Shown: positions 45,658 through 55,564 of the stretch, one piece after another
Numbering within the stretch: the stretch's first letter is position 1
How the letters are laid out: every line of letters begins with the position of its first letter
Origin: Nevskia sp.
Lineage (GTDB): Bacteria > Pseudomonadota > Gammaproteobacteria > Nevskiales > Nevskiaceae
Reading direction: 5' to 3'
DNA length: 64,000 nt
Assembly (NCBI GenBank): GCA_019689635.1
Contig: JADGHB010000003.1
Span: 53,273-117,272 of the forward strand
Notes under the pieces: generated by a model
What the model was told of the DNA's origin: nothing
The model's input: the letters and a program-made list of their open reading frames with translations, nothing else
Database searches by the model: none
Made by a program: the position numbers and the translations under genes

Positions 45658-47114
45658 GCCGCACCCTCCGCGGCCACGGCGGCCGGCGCGGTCTGCGGCG
45701 GCGCCAGGGTGCGCCACACGTTCCAGGCCATCACCAACATGCCCGCCAGGAACACCAGCCCGCCGGCCAGGCGCACGGCGTAGAAGGGATAGGTGGCCTT
45801 GAGCGTCTCGACGAAGCTGTAAGTGAGCGTGCCGTCGGGCTCGGTGGCGCGCCACATCAGGCCTTCCATGATGCCGGCGCTCCACATCGCCACGATGTAC
45901 AGCACGGTGCCGACGGTCGCCAGCCAGAAGTGCAGGTTGATCGCCTTGATGCTGTACATCTGCGGCCGGCCGAAGGCGCGCGGCACCAGGGCGTAGATCG
46001 AGCCGATGGTGATCATCGCCACCCAGCCGAGCGCGCCGGAGTGCACGTGGCCGATGGTCCAGTCGGTGTAGTGCGACAGCGCGTTGACCGTCTTGATCGA
46101 CATCATCGGCCCCTCGAAGGTCGACATGCCGTAGAACGACAGCGAGACGATCAGGAACTTGAGGATCGGGTCCTCGCGCAGCTTATGCCAGGCGCCGGAC
46201 AGGGTCATGATGCCGTTGATCATGCCGCCCCAGCTCGGCACGAACAGGATCAGCGAAAACACCATGCCCAGCGACTGCACCCAGTCCGGTAGCGCGGTGT
46301 ACATCAGGTGGTGCGGGCCGGCCCACATGTAGATGGCGATCAGCGCCCAGAAGTGCACCACCGACAGCCGATAGGAGTAGATCGGCCGGCCGGCCTGCTT
46401 GGGCACGAAGTAATACATCATGCCGAGGAAGCCGGCGGTCAGGAAAAAGCCCACCGCGTTGTGACCGTACCACCACTGCACCATGGCGTCGGCGGCACCC
46501 GCATAGACGCTGTAGGAATGCGTCAGGGTGAACCACGGGTGACCCGCCCACACGATCGGGATGTCCGCGCTGTTCACGATGTGCAGCAGCGCCACCGCCA
46601 GGATGTAGGCGCCGAAGAACCAGTTGGCGACGTAGATGTGCTCCACCGTGCGCTGGGCGATGGTGCCGAAGAACACGATGGCATACGCGACCCAGACGAC
46701 GGCGATGAGAATGTCGATCGGCCATTCCAGCTCGGCGTATTCCTTGCCCTGGGTGTAGCCCAGCGGCAGGGTGATCGCCGCCAGCACGATCACCGTGGTC
46801 CAGCCCCAGAAGGTGAAGTCCGCCAGCCAGGGCAGGAACAGCGGCGCGCGGCTGGTGCGCTGCACGCACCAGTAGCTGGTGGCGAACAGGCCGGAGCCGC
46901 CGAAGGCGAAGATCACCGCATTGGTGTGCAGCGGGCGCAGGTGGCTGTAAGTGAGGTAGGGAATGTCGAAGTTGAGCTGGGGCCACAGCAGCTCGGCGGC
47001 GATCCATACCCCCACCAGCATACCGACGATGCCCCACACCACCGTCATCACCGTGAATTGCTTGACCACGCGGTCGGTGTATACGACCGGCGTGGCGGCG
47101 GGCGCAGTCACCAT
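45654..47114 (-). CDS. ccoN: cbb3 oxidase catalytic subunit I
   Basis: A 486-residue heme-copper oxidase of the C family with twelve helices. Metal-ligand His residues lie in [16 protein letters not shown] (heme b), [15 protein letters not shown] (Cu-B), [10 protein letters not shown], and the C-terminal [16 protein letters not shown] pair. GGGAG precedes the ATG at 47114. This high-affinity oxidase supports respiration at nanomolar to micromolar oxygen. The operon promoter carries an FNR-type box centred 69.5 bp upstream. Confidence 0.97.
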   Translation of the reverse strand: MVTAPAATPVVYTDRVVKQFTVMTVVWGIVGMLVGVWIAAELLWPQLNFDIPYLTYSHLRPLHTNAVIFAFGGSGLFATSYWCVQRTSRAPLFLPWLADFTFWGWTTVIVLAAITLPLGYTQGKEYAELEWPIDILIAVVWVAYAIVFFGTIAQRTVEHIYVANWFFGAYILAVALLHIVNSADIPIVWAGHPWFTLTHSYSVYAGAADAMVQWWYGHNAVGFFLTAGFLGMMYYFVPKQAGRPIYSYRLSVVHFWALIAIYMWAGPHHLMYTALPDWVQSLGMVFSLILFVPSWGGMINGIMTLSGAWHKLREDPILKFLIVSLSFYGMSTFEGPMMSIKTVNALSHYTDWTIGHVHSGALGWVAMITIGSIYALVPRAFGRPQMYSIKAINLHFWLATVGTVLYIVAMWSAGIMEGLMWRATEPDGTLTYSFVETLKATYPFYAVRLAGGLVFLAGMLVMAWNVWRTLAPPQTAPAAVAAEGAA

Positions 47115-47176
47115 GGGTTTCTCCCTGGGGTTGCCTTGGGTTGCGGAAAGTGTCGTCAGCGGTGCAGCGGGCGGCA

Positions 47177-47190
47177 TTGATCTGGGTCAA
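47177..47190 (-). promoter_or_regulatory. FNR-type box for the cco operon
   Basis: TTGAC-CCAG-ATCAA on the coding strand, one mismatch. GACACT (47154-47149) ends 34.5 bp from the centre, predicting a start near 47142. The box contains the TGA stop of the upstream hemerythrin gene. Confidence 0.78.
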
Positions 47191-47591
47191 TGCCCGGCGC
47201 GGATAGTGCTCCTGTGCAAGTAGCGGTAGCACGCCTTGTCCGCGCTTTCGAAATGCTGCTGGAGTCCGTTTTCGAGGTAGCGGCAGGCCGCCACGGGCGC
47301 CGCCGCGTTGCCGGCGCGCAAGCGCAGCAGCCGCTCGGTGACCTCCGCGAGCAGCCGGTCGTGCTCCGCGCGGTGCGCGGCAAGCCCCGGATAGCCCGCC
47401 TGCGCCATAACCTGTTCCTCGTGTCGAAAGTGGAGGCGCGCGAAGTCCAGCGCCTGCTCGAAAATCGGTACCAGTTCCGCCGGGCGGCGCCCGGCCGCCA
47501 CGGCGTCGCGGAACGCGGCCAGCAAGGCGAGCAGCTCGGCGTGCTCGCGTTCCGGGTCCAGCGTCGCACTGAGCACCGCGCGCGATCTCAC
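47187..47591 (-). CDS. bacteriohemerythrin-like protein
   Basis: A 134-residue four-helix diiron protein. Ligand-type residues are visible as REHAELLALLAAF, ARLHFRHEEQVMAQAGYPGLAAHRAEHDRLL and LQQHFESADK. The match to the H...HxxxE...HxxxH...HxxxxD pattern is good. It should bind oxygen reversibly. The microoxic hemerythrin Mhr of Pseudomonas is ANR-regulated and may deliver oxygen to oxidases, so its place directly before ccoN is telling. The start is a GTG (47591). It follows the DUF6455-like gene and probably shares its FNR promoter. Confidence 0.85.
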   Translation of the reverse strand: MRSRAVLSATLDPEREHAELLALLAAFRDAVAAGRRPAELVPIFEQALDFARLHFRHEEQVMAQAGYPGLAAHRAEHDRLLAEVTERLLRLRAGNAAAPVAACRYLENGLQQHFESADKACYRYLHRSTIRAGH

Positions 47592-47631
47592 CCGGCGCTC
47601 CGCGCCTGCCGCGCGCGCGAACGGATCGCGT

Positions 47632-48024
47632 TCACGCCGCTCGATCCCGCAAAAACCGCTCGATCGCCGGACGATTCGGACAGAACGAGTAGTCCCGGCC
47701 GCTGCGGAAATGGCGCGCGGTGTCGCACACCCGGGCGCAGCGCTGCCGATACGGACACTCGCGGCACACGCGCAACTGAGCGCGCATTTGCGCCACGGGC
47801 GTCTGCTGGAGGTAGGTCTGCGGCTCGATGCCGTGCGCCGCCAGCATGCCGCGCATGCGGCTGTGCGCCAGCCGCCGGCCGAGCCAGGCCCGTTGCCAGC
47901 GCTGACCGCGCTCGGTGTCCAGGAAGGTCAGCACGCTCACTGCGGCCAGCGCGAACAGGAAGCTCAGCAGCACCGCCGCGATGAACGGCGTGGCGTAGGA
48001 ATCGTGCAAATTGATGGAGTTCAT
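47632..48024 (-). CDS. DUF6455-like membrane-anchored Cys protein
   Basis: A 130-residue protein. One N-terminal helix (PFIAAVLLSFLFALAAVSVLTFL) is followed by a basic linker. A Cys module then carries the pattern C-x2-C-x4-C-x3-C (CRECPYRQRCARVC), and FCPNRPAIERFL lies near the end. This resembles DUF6455 proteins of unknown function, normally cytosolic, here with an anchor. The Cys set could hold zinc or an Fe-S cluster. ATG at 48024; a GTG three codons upstream is possible. It has its own FNR-type box. Confidence 0.7.
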   Translation of the reverse strand: MNSINLHDSYATPFIAAVLLSFLFALAAVSVLTFLDTERGQRWQRAWLGRRLAHSRMRGMLAAHGIEPQTYLQQTPVAQMRAQLRVCRECPYRQRCARVCDTARHFRSGRDYSFCPNRPAIERFLRDRAA

Positions 48025-48083
48025 CGGCGCCACCCGAAGCTGTGGTTACGCGCCCAAGCTGTGACATACGGCGCGGCACCGCA

Positions 48084-48097
48084 TTGATCCAGGTCAA
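48084..48097 (-). promoter_or_regulatory. FNR-type box for the DUF6455-like/hemerythrin pair
   Basis: TTGAC-CTGG-ATCAA on the coding strand, one mismatch. CAGCTT (48061-48056) ends 34.5 bp from the centre, predicting a start near 48049, 25 nt before the ATG. Confidence 0.68.
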
Positions 48098-48105
48098 AAG
48101 CAGCT

Positions 48106-49194
48106 TCAAGCGGTGGCCGGCACGGACGGGCGGCCGGCGAAGTCGGTCCAGCAGCGCGCCACGTAGTCGTAGAGCTTGCAGCGCCGCGCGGTGTCGAAGT
48201 ACCAACGCCAGGAGAAGCGCTGCACCACGATGCGTCCCGGCAGCTTCTCCTCCAGCACCGCCTGCGCCCGCCTGAGACGGTACAGCGGGATGCCCATGTC
48301 CACGTGGTGCGCGGTGTGCTCCAGGATGTGGTGCAGCAGCGCGTTCCAGTCCAGCCCCCAGCGCGAGCGGAACACCAGGTGGACGGTGGTGGTGACGAAA
48401 GGCTGCGCCGCTGACCAGGCGGACTTGTCCTCGTACCAGGCGACCGCGGGATGCGTGTGGTGAACGTAAACGACAAAACCGATCATCGCGTTCCAGAACA
48501 GGAACGGCACCGCGAAACCGGCGAGGAGCAGCGGCCAGACCGGCTGGGCGGTGGCCCGGGCCGCCGCGAGGAGCGCGGCGATCCAGACCGCGGCGGCGCC
48601 GGCCACGAGCAGGCAGTCGTAGAGGAACACCGCCCGCCGCGTGGGCATGTAGCGGCGGCTCGGAAAGAACAGGCGCAGCCACCACACCTCGATCAGGTAA
48701 TACAGCCCCGGCGCCCAGCCGCTGCGGTAGACGCGTTCCAGCGCGCGCCGCCACGCCGGCAGCGCGCGGAATTCTTCCGGGGTGCGCGGCTCCCACACGA
48801 AGTCGAAGCCCCTGAGATTGGTATAGCCGTGGTGGACCACGTTGTGGCCGACGTCCCACAGGCTGTAGGGCGTCAGCGACGGCAGGAATACCAGGCGTCC
48901 GAGCCAGGCGTTGAGCCGGCGGTGCGCGGTGAAGCTCTGGTGGCAGGCGTCGTGGCCGAGGATGAACAGGCGGCCGATGAGGAATCCCGCGACGACGCCG
49001 CAGACGAGCTTGAGCGCCAGTCCGGGCAATCCCACGGTGCCGGCCAGCGCGAGCAGGAACAAGCTGTAGTCCAGCACCACCAGCGCCAGCGCCAGCGGCG
49101 TGCTGCGCACGGACACCGGCACCAGCCAGCGACGGATGAACTTGCGGTGCGGGATCGCCGGCGGCGCGGCGGCGAGGGACACGGAAACGGACAT
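48106..49194 (-). CDS. membrane fatty acid desaturase
   Basis: A 362-residue integral-membrane diiron desaturase. The three His boxes are HDACHQS, HNVVHHGY and HTAHHVD, with four hydrophobic stretches around them. It introduces a double bond into phospholipid acyl chains and needs oxygen. Control by an FNR-type box echoes the ANR-activated desA of Pseudomonas aeruginosa, where expression rises as oxygen falls. ATG at 49194. It stands alone, divergent from nrdJ. Confidence 0.92.
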   Translation of the reverse strand: MSVSVSLAAAPPAIPHRKFIRRWLVPVSVRSTPLALALVVLDYSLFLLALAGTVGLPGLALKLVCGVVAGFLIGRLFILGHDACHQSFTAHRRLNAWLGRLVFLPSLTPYSLWDVGHNVVHHGYTNLRGFDFVWEPRTPEEFRALPAWRRALERVYRSGWAPGLYYLIEVWWLRLFFPSRRYMPTRRAVFLYDCLLVAGAAAVWIAALLAAARATAQPVWPLLLAGFAVPFLFWNAMIGFVVYVHHTHPAVAWYEDKSAWSAAQPFVTTTVHLVFRSRWGLDWNALLHHILEHTAHHVDMGIPLYRLRRAQAVLEEKLPGRIVVQRFSWRWYFDTARRCKLYDYVARCWTDFAGRPSVPATA

Positions 49195-49248
49195 GACACG
49201 GCCGGATTGTGACTGTGGAATTCTGAACGACGCGGTGCTCGCGGCCGA

Positions 49249-49262
49249 TTGATTCCGGTCAT
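49249..49262 (-). promoter_or_regulatory. FNR-type box for the desaturase
   Basis: TTGAT-TCCG-GTCAT, two mismatches. CAGAAT (49225-49220) ends 35.5 bp from the centre, predicting a start near 49213. The desaturase ATG is at 49194. Confidence 0.6.
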
Positions 49263-49300
49263 TGCGCATGCCGCCGGACTGTGCTAGCCGGCTTGGGAGC

Positions 49301-49314
49301 TTGACCTGGATCAA
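49301..49314 (+). promoter_or_regulatory. FNR-type box for nrdJ
   Basis: TTGAC-CTGG-ATCAA, one mismatch. TAGTCT (49337-49342) ends 34.5 bp from the centre, predicting a start near 49349 and a 66-nt leader. No cobalamin riboswitch fold is evident in that leader. Confidence 0.72.
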
Positions 49315-49414
49315 TTCGCGCCGCGCCGGCGCGCCCTAGTCTGTTCGATCACCTCCAACCGCCAAACCGCGGCCGGGCCGCGCGGTCAAAAACCAAAAGG
49401 AGCATGATCTGGAC

Positions 49415-52312
49415 ATGCGGCAGGAAAACCTGAGCGAACAGGACCGGTACTACGACGGCGTGCTGCGCGACAAGTACGCCAAGGGCGAGGAGCGCACGGC
49501 CGAGGACGTGATGCGCCGCGTGGCGCGCGGCCTGGCGCAGGCGGAAAAGCCGGAGGTGCGCGCGCGCTGGGAAGCCGCGTTCCTCGAAGCGCTGGCCGCC
49601 GGCTTCTATCCCGCCGGCCGCATCATGAGCGGCGCCGGCGCCGATCTCGAAGTGACGCTGATCAACTGCTTCGTCCAGCCGGTGGGCGACTCCATCGCGC
49701 AGACGCGCGACGGCAAGGTCGGCATCTACACCGCGCTGCTGCAGGCCGCCGAAACCATGCGCCGCGGCGGCGGCGTGGGCTACGACTTCTCCTCCATCCG
49801 TCCGCGCGGAGCCATCGTGCGCAGCACGGCCAGCCGCGCCAGCGGACCGATCTCTTACATGCGCGTGTTCGACCGCTCCTGCGAAACGGTGGAATCCGCC
49901 GGCGCGCGGCGCGGCGCGCAGATGGGCGTGCTGCGCGTGGATCACCCGGACATCGAGGACTTCATCCGCGCCAAGGACATCCGCGCCCAAGCGGCGTGCC
50001 TGCGCGCCGCCGGCATCGAAGGCCGCGAACTGGACGCGCTGCTGGGCAAGCTGCGCACGCTGTCCAACTTCAACTTGAGCGTGGCGGTCACCGACGCCTT
50101 CATGCAGGCCAAGAACCGCGGCGAGGAATTCGAACTGGTGCACGGCGCCGAGCCCGATCCCGCCGAGCATCCGCAGTCCTACCGGCGGGCCGACGGAATG
50201 TGGGTGTACCGGCGCGTGAAGGCTGCCGAGCTGTGGGAGGCGCTGCTGCGCACGACCTACGAGACCGCCGATCCCGGCGTGGTGTTCATCGACCGCATGA
50301 ACGCGGAGAACAACCTCTATTACTGCGAGCGGATCGAGGCGACCAACCCTTGTGGCGAGCAGCCGCTGCCCGATTACGGCTGCTGCTGCCTCGGCTCGCT
50401 GAACCTCGCGCGCTTCGTGCTGGAGCCTTTCACCGAACACGCGCGTCTCGACTGGCCGGCACTCAAAAAAACGGCCGCCGTCGCGGTGCGCATGCTGGAC
50501 AACGTGCTGGACCTCAGCTACTGGCCGCTGCCGGAGCAGCAGCGGGAGGCGATGAACAAGCGGCGCGTGGGGCTGGGCTTCACCGGCCTGGGCAGCGCGC
50601 TGACCATGTTGCGCGTGCGCTACGGCTCGGAGGAAGCGGTGCGCACGACGGCGGAGATCGCGCGCACCCTGCGCGACGCGGCCTATGGCGCCTCGGTGGA
50701 GCTGGCCCGGGAACGCGGCGCCTTTCCGTTGTTCGATGCAGAAAAATACCTGCAAAGCCTCTTCGTGCGGCGCCTGCCCGAGGAACTGCGCGCGGCAATC
50801 CGCGCGCACGGCGTGCGCAACAGCCACCTGCTGTCGATCGCGCCCACCGGCACCATCTCGCTCGCTTTCGGCCGCAACGTCACCGGGGGCATCGAGCCCG
50901 CCTTCGCCTGGGAATACACGCGCCGCACGCGCGACAAGCACGGCGAGCTGCGCGAATACCCGATCCAGGACTACGCCTACCGCCAGTATCTGGCGCTGAC
51001 CGGCGAGGTCGCGCGCCTGCCCGATTACTTCGTCAGCAGCCAGACGCTCACGCCAGCCGAGCACGTGCGCATGCAGGCCGCGGTGCAGGCTTTCGTGGAC
51101 GCTTCCGTGTCGAAGACCATCAACGTACCGCTGGAATGCAGCTTCGAGGCGTTCAAGCAGGTCTATGACCTCGCCTACGAGTCGGGCTGCAAGGGTTGCA
51201 CGACCTACCGGCCCAACGACGTCACCGGCGCGGTGCTCAGCGTGCCGGCGGGCGAAGTCCGCCAGCCGACGCTGGCGCTGGAAGCCGCCCAGGCCGACCG
51301 CCGCTTGCGGCTCAAGTCCCTGCCCTCGCCGCCGCTGGCTTCGCTCAAGTGGCCGGGACGCCCGGAGTTCGCCGCGGGCAATCCCGCCTGGACCTACCTG
51401 GTGGACAGCGGGCCGGGCTGCCGCTTCGCGGTGTTCGTCGGTCACACGGAAAACGGCGACGGACCGCGGCCGTTCGAAGTCTGGGTCAACGGCGCCGAAC
51501 AGCCGCGCGGACTGGGCGCCACCGCCAAGCTGTTGTCCATGGACATGCGCTCCGACGACCGCGCCTGGCTCAGGCTCAAGCTGGAGGCGCTGATCAAGAC
51601 CCAGGGCTATCCGGTGGAAGTGCGCATGCCGCCCGACGGCGAGCGGCTGACGATGGCCAGCCCCACCGCCGCGCTGGCCCGCCTGGTGCTGTACCGCTGC
51701 GAACAGCTCGGCGCGTTCGCCCGGCCGGGCCCGACGCCGGTGGTGGACGCGCTGATCAGCGCCGAGGAACCGAAGACCGACACCGAAGGCACCATGTCCT
51801 GGACCGTGGACGTGAACAACCCCGCGGTCGGCGACAACTGCTCGCTGGTCGTGAAAGAACTGCTGATGCCCGACGGCCGGCGGCGGCCCTACGCGGTCGG
51901 CCTCTACGGCGACTATCCCAAGGACCTCGACGGCCTGTGCCGCCTGCTGTCGCTGGACATGCGCGTGCTCGACCCGGCCTGGATCGGCGAGAAACTGCGC
52001 AAGCTGCTCACCTACGCCGAAACCGGCGGCAGCTTCTGGGCGCGCATCCCCGGCGAGGACCGCTCGCGGCTTTATCCCTCCACCACCGCCTATCTCGGCG
52101 CGCTGATGCTGCACCGCTACCGCATGCTCGGCATCCTCGACGCGGAGGGCGCACCGCTGGAACCGCTGGGCGTGCTGCAGGCGCCCAAGTCGGCCGCGCG
52201 CAGCCCGGCCGTGCCCGGAACGCCCTGCCCCGAGTGCGGCGCCCACGCCGTGATCAAGCGCGAGGGCTGCCTGTCTTGCACGAGCTGCGGCTGGATCGGG
52301 AACTGCGGCTGA
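49415..52312 (+). CDS. nrdJ: adenosylcobalamin-dependent ribonucleotide reductase (class II)
   Basis: A 965-residue enzyme reducing ribonucleotides without oxygen, using coenzyme B12 to make the thiyl radical. Features are GRIMSGAGADLEVTLINCFVQP, the substrate-loop NPCGEQPLPDYGCCCLGSLN, NSHLLSIAPTGTISL and the SGCKGCTTYRPN region. Two TSCPD-type modules (around VDSGPGCRFAVFVGH and NCSLVVKEL) follow, and the C-terminal zinc ribbon has CPEC and CTSC. The ATG at 49415 follows AAAGGAG at slightly long spacing. An earlier ATG at 49404 opens only a nine-codon frame. Under an FNR-type box it gives dNTP supply during anoxia. Confidence 0.95.
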   Translation: MRQENLSEQDRYYDGVLRDKYAKGEERTAEDVMRRVARGLAQAEKPEVRARWEAAFLEALAAGFYPAGRIMSGAGADLEVTLINCFVQPVGDSIAQTRDGKVGIYTALLQAAETMRRGGGVGYDFSSIRPRGAIVRSTASRASGPISYMRVFDRSCETVESAGARRGAQMGVLRVDHPDIEDFIRAKDIRAQAACLRAAGIEGRELDALLGKLRTLSNFNLSVAVTDAFMQAKNRGEEFELVHGAEPDPAEHPQSYRRADGMWVYRRVKAAELWEALLRTTYETADPGVVFIDRMNAENNLYYCERIEATNPCGEQPLPDYGCCCLGSLNLARFVLEPFTEHARLDWPALKKTAAVAVRMLDNVLDLSYWPLPEQQREAMNKRRVGLGFTGLGSALTMLRVRYGSEEAVRTTAEIARTLRDAAYGASVELARERGAFPLFDAEKYLQSLFVRRLPEELRAAIRAHGVRNSHLLSIAPTGTISLAFGRNVTGGIEPAFAWEYTRRTRDKHGELREYPIQDYAYRQYLALTGEVARLPDYFVSSQTLTPAEHVRMQAAVQAFVDASVSKTINVPLECSFEAFKQVYDLAYESGCKGCTTYRPNDVTGAVLSVPAGEVRQPTLALEAAQADRRLRLKSLPSPPLASLKWPGRPEFAAGNPAWTYLVDSGPGCRFAVFVGHTENGDGPRPFEVWVNGAEQPRGLGATAKLLSMDMRSDDRAWLRLKLEALIKTQGYPVEVRMPPDGERLTMASPTAALARLVLYRCEQLGAFARPGPTPVVDALISAEEPKTDTEGTMSWTVDVNNPAVGDNCSLVVKELLMPDGRRRPYAVGLYGDYPKDLDGLCRLLSLDMRVLDPAWIGEKLRKLLTYAETGGSFWARIPGEDRSRLYPSTTAYLGALMLHRYRMLGILDAEGAPLEPLGVLQAPKSAARSPAVPGTPCPECGAHAVIKREGCLSCTSCGWIGNCG

Positions 52313-52325
52313 CGACGCGGGCGGC

Positions 52326-53723
52326 TTACGCCACCCGCGAAAACCGCGCCGCTCCCGCTGCGTCCCGGGGCGCGTAGACGTCGAACATCCGGGCGACCGC
52401 GCGCAGCAGCAGGCGGCCGCTCGGCGTCACTTCGACGGCCGCGTCGGACAGCCGCACCAGGCCGTCGTTTTCCAGTTCGCGGAGACGCGCGAGTTCGCGC
52501 GCGAAATAGGCGCGAAATTCGATCCCGTAGCGTCCTTCGAGATCGGCGAAGCGCACGCGCCCGTGGCACATGAGCTGCTCAATCACTTCGCGCCGCAGGC
52601 GGTCGTCGGCGGACAGCCGCAGGCCGCGTTCCACCGGCAGCCGACCCGCGTCGAGCGCGCGCTGGTAGGCGGGCAGCGCCTTGGCGTTCTGGCTATAGGC
52701 ATCGCCCACGCGCGAGATGGCGGACAGGCCCAGACCCACCAGGTCGCGGCCGCCGCGCGTGGAATAACCCTGAAAGTTGCGCTGCAGCTCGCCGCTGCGC
52801 TGCGCACGCACCAGCTCGTCTTCGGGCCGCGCGAAGTGGTCCATGCCGATGTACACGTAGCCCGCGGCGGTCAGCTTCTCGATGGACAGGCGCAGCAGCT
52901 CCAGGCGCGCCTCCGGCGCGGGCACCAGCGAGCGCTCGATCTGGCGTTGCGCCTTGAAGCGCTGCGGCAGATGGGCGTAGGCATAGACCGCAATGCGGTC
53001 CGGCCACGCGACGCACACCAGGTCCAGCGTCCGCTCGAAGGACGGCGGCGTCTGCAGCGGCAGGCCGTAGATCAGGTCCACCGACACCGAGCGGAAACCG
53101 GCCGCGCGCGCGGCGCCGATCAGGTCGAAAGTGTCCTTGAGCGACTGCACGCGGTTGACCGCGCGCTGCACCGCCGGATCGAAATCCTGCACGCCCAGCG
53201 ACAGGCGGTTGAAGCCCAGGCCGGCGAGCTCGGCCATGGAATCCGTGTGCACGGTGCGCGGATCGACCTCGATGGAGTACTCGCGCGACTCGTCCTCGCT
53301 CAGCGTGAAGTGCCGGTCCAGCGCGGCCATCACCTCGCCCAAGGTCGCGGCGTCGTAATAAGTCGGCGTGCCGCCGCCGAAGTGGAGCTGCTCGACGGGG
53401 CCGGCGCCCTCGAACAGCTCGCCCTGCAGCTCGATCTCGCGGTACAGACGCGCGAGATAGGCCTGCGCCAGCGCCGGCTGGCGCGTGATGATGCGCGTGC
53501 ACGCGCAATAGAAACAGGGGCTGGCGCAAAACGGCAGATGGACATACAGCGACAGCGGTGCGGCCGCCGGCAGCGCCGCCGCCGTACGGCGCAGCTGGGA
53601 TTCGTCCCAGGCTTCGGTGAACTGCAGTGCGGTGGGATACGAGGTGTAGCGCGGCGCTGGGCCGCCGTAGCGGCGGATCAGTTCGGCGTCGAAGCGCGGG
53701 GCACAATGCGGCACAAGATTCAT
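52326..53723 (-). CDS. hemN: oxygen-independent coproporphyrinogen III oxidase
   Basis: A 465-residue radical SAM enzyme converting coproporphyrinogen III to protoporphyrinogen IX without oxygen. The cluster motif is FCASPCFYCACTR, preceded by PRYTSYPTALQF and followed by LHFGGGTPTYY, which is diagnostic of true HemN. The C-terminal HemN domain is present. The ATG at 53723 agrees with the E. coli start but has no Shine-Dalgarno. A -10 (TAGATT, 53735-53730) and an FNR box centred 41.5 bp upstream put the transcript start on the A of the ATG. The stop lies 13 bases from the convergent nrdJ stop. Confidence 0.95.
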   Translation of the reverse strand: MNLVPHCAPRFDAELIRRYGGPAPRYTSYPTALQFTEAWDESQLRRTAAALPAAAPLSLYVHLPFCASPCFYCACTRIITRQPALAQAYLARLYREIELQGELFEGAGPVEQLHFGGGTPTYYDAATLGEVMAALDRHFTLSEDESREYSIEVDPRTVHTDSMAELAGLGFNRLSLGVQDFDPAVQRAVNRVQSLKDTFDLIGAARAAGFRSVSVDLIYGLPLQTPPSFERTLDLVCVAWPDRIAVYAYAHLPQRFKAQRQIERSLVPAPEARLELLRLSIEKLTAAGYVYIGMDHFARPEDELVRAQRSGELQRNFQGYSTRGGRDLVGLGLSAISRVGDAYSQNAKALPAYQRALDAGRLPVERGLRLSADDRLRREVIEQLMCHGRVRFADLEGRYGIEFRAYFARELARLRELENDGLVRLSDAAVEVTPSGRLLLRAVARMFDVYAPRDAAGAARFSRVA

Positions 53724-53757
53724 CGGTTAAATCTAGGGCGGCCCCGGTCGCCTGTCC

Positions 53758-53771
53758 TTGATCTGGATCAA
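53758..53771 (-). promoter_or_regulatory. perfect FNR-type box for hemN
   Basis: TTGAT-CCAG-ATCAA on the coding strand. TAGATT ends 34.5 bp from the centre. The box centre is exactly 41.5 bp from the first base of the hemN start codon. Confidence 0.8.
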
Positions 53772-53791
53772 GGCGGACACGGCCTGCCCCC

Positions 53792-53805
53792 TTGATTCAG
53801 GTCAA
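53792..53805 (+). promoter_or_regulatory. FNR-type box for the universal stress gene
   Basis: TTGAT-TCAG-GTCAA, one mismatch. TACACT (53827-53832) ends 33.5 bp from the centre, predicting a start near 53839 and a short leader with CGGAGC before the ATG at 53856. Confidence 0.75.
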
Positions 53806-53855
53806 TGCCCGGCCGGGTGCCGGGCGTACACTGGCGGCGACAAACGGAGCTCCCC

Positions 53856-54362
53856 ATGTACCAACGCATCCTGGTCGGCGTGGACAACAGCGAAGCCTCG
53901 CGCGCGGCGCTGGCGCACGCGGTCGCGCTGGCGGCGGCACAGCGCGCGCAACTGCGCGCCGTTCACGTCGCCGAAGAAATCCCGGGCGGACTCTTCGATT
54001 ATCCCAGCACGGTGATCGCGGACGTGCGCCGCGCCGCCGAAGAGGAAGGCGACCGGGTTCTGGCCCGGGCGCAGGACGCCGCACGCCAGGCGGGGGTGGA
54101 TGTCGAAACCCGCCTGCTGAGGATCGTTTCGCCGTACCCGCGCATCGCCCGCCTGCTGGTGAACGAGGCGCAGGACTGGGCCGCCGACCTGATCGTACTC
54201 GGCACCCACGGGCGCCGCGGAATCGACCGCCTGCTGCTGGGCAGCGTCGCCGAAGGCGTCAGCCGTCTGGCGACGGTCCCCGTGCTGCTGGTGCGTCAGC
54301 CCCCCGCGAAAAGTGCCGCCAAGAGCGTCGGCCTGCGCGATCTGCCGTTGATTCCCGACTGA
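53856..54362 (+). CDS. universal stress protein
   Basis: A 168-residue UspA-fold protein. The N-terminal strand-helix is ILVGVDNSEASRAALAHAVALA. The ATP-binding signature GTHGRRGIDRLLLGSVAEGVSR fits G-x2-G-x9-G-S, so it is an ATP-binding Usp. ANR-controlled Usp proteins support anaerobic survival in Pseudomonas. The ATG at 53856 follows CGGAG. Its stop lies 17 bases from the IS110 transposase stop, so the element landed just downstream without damaging it. Confidence 0.92.
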   Translation: MYQRILVGVDNSEASRAALAHAVALAAAQRAQLRAVHVAEEIPGGLFDYPSTVIADVRRAAEEEGDRVLARAQDAARQAGVDVETRLLRIVSPYPRIARLLVNEAQDWAADLIVLGTHGRRGIDRLLLGSVAEGVSRLATVPVLLVRQPPAKSAAKSVGLRDLPLIPD

Positions 54363-54378
54363 GTAACCGTCTTCTGAG

Positions 54379-55525
<1,147 letters not shown>

Positions 55526-55564
55526 TCTGGTCGGGGATGAACATACAAGCGCTCCCCGCACGCG

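Noticed and set aside
49315..49414. Cobalamin riboswitch before B12-dependent nrdJ
   Set aside because: The leader is too short and has no recognisable B12-box. Control by the FNR box suffices.
49349..52246. 965-codon minus-strand frame mirroring nrdJ
   Set aside because: Same length range as nrdJ only by codon mirroring; its composition is low-complexity His/Arg/Gly/Ala without motifs.
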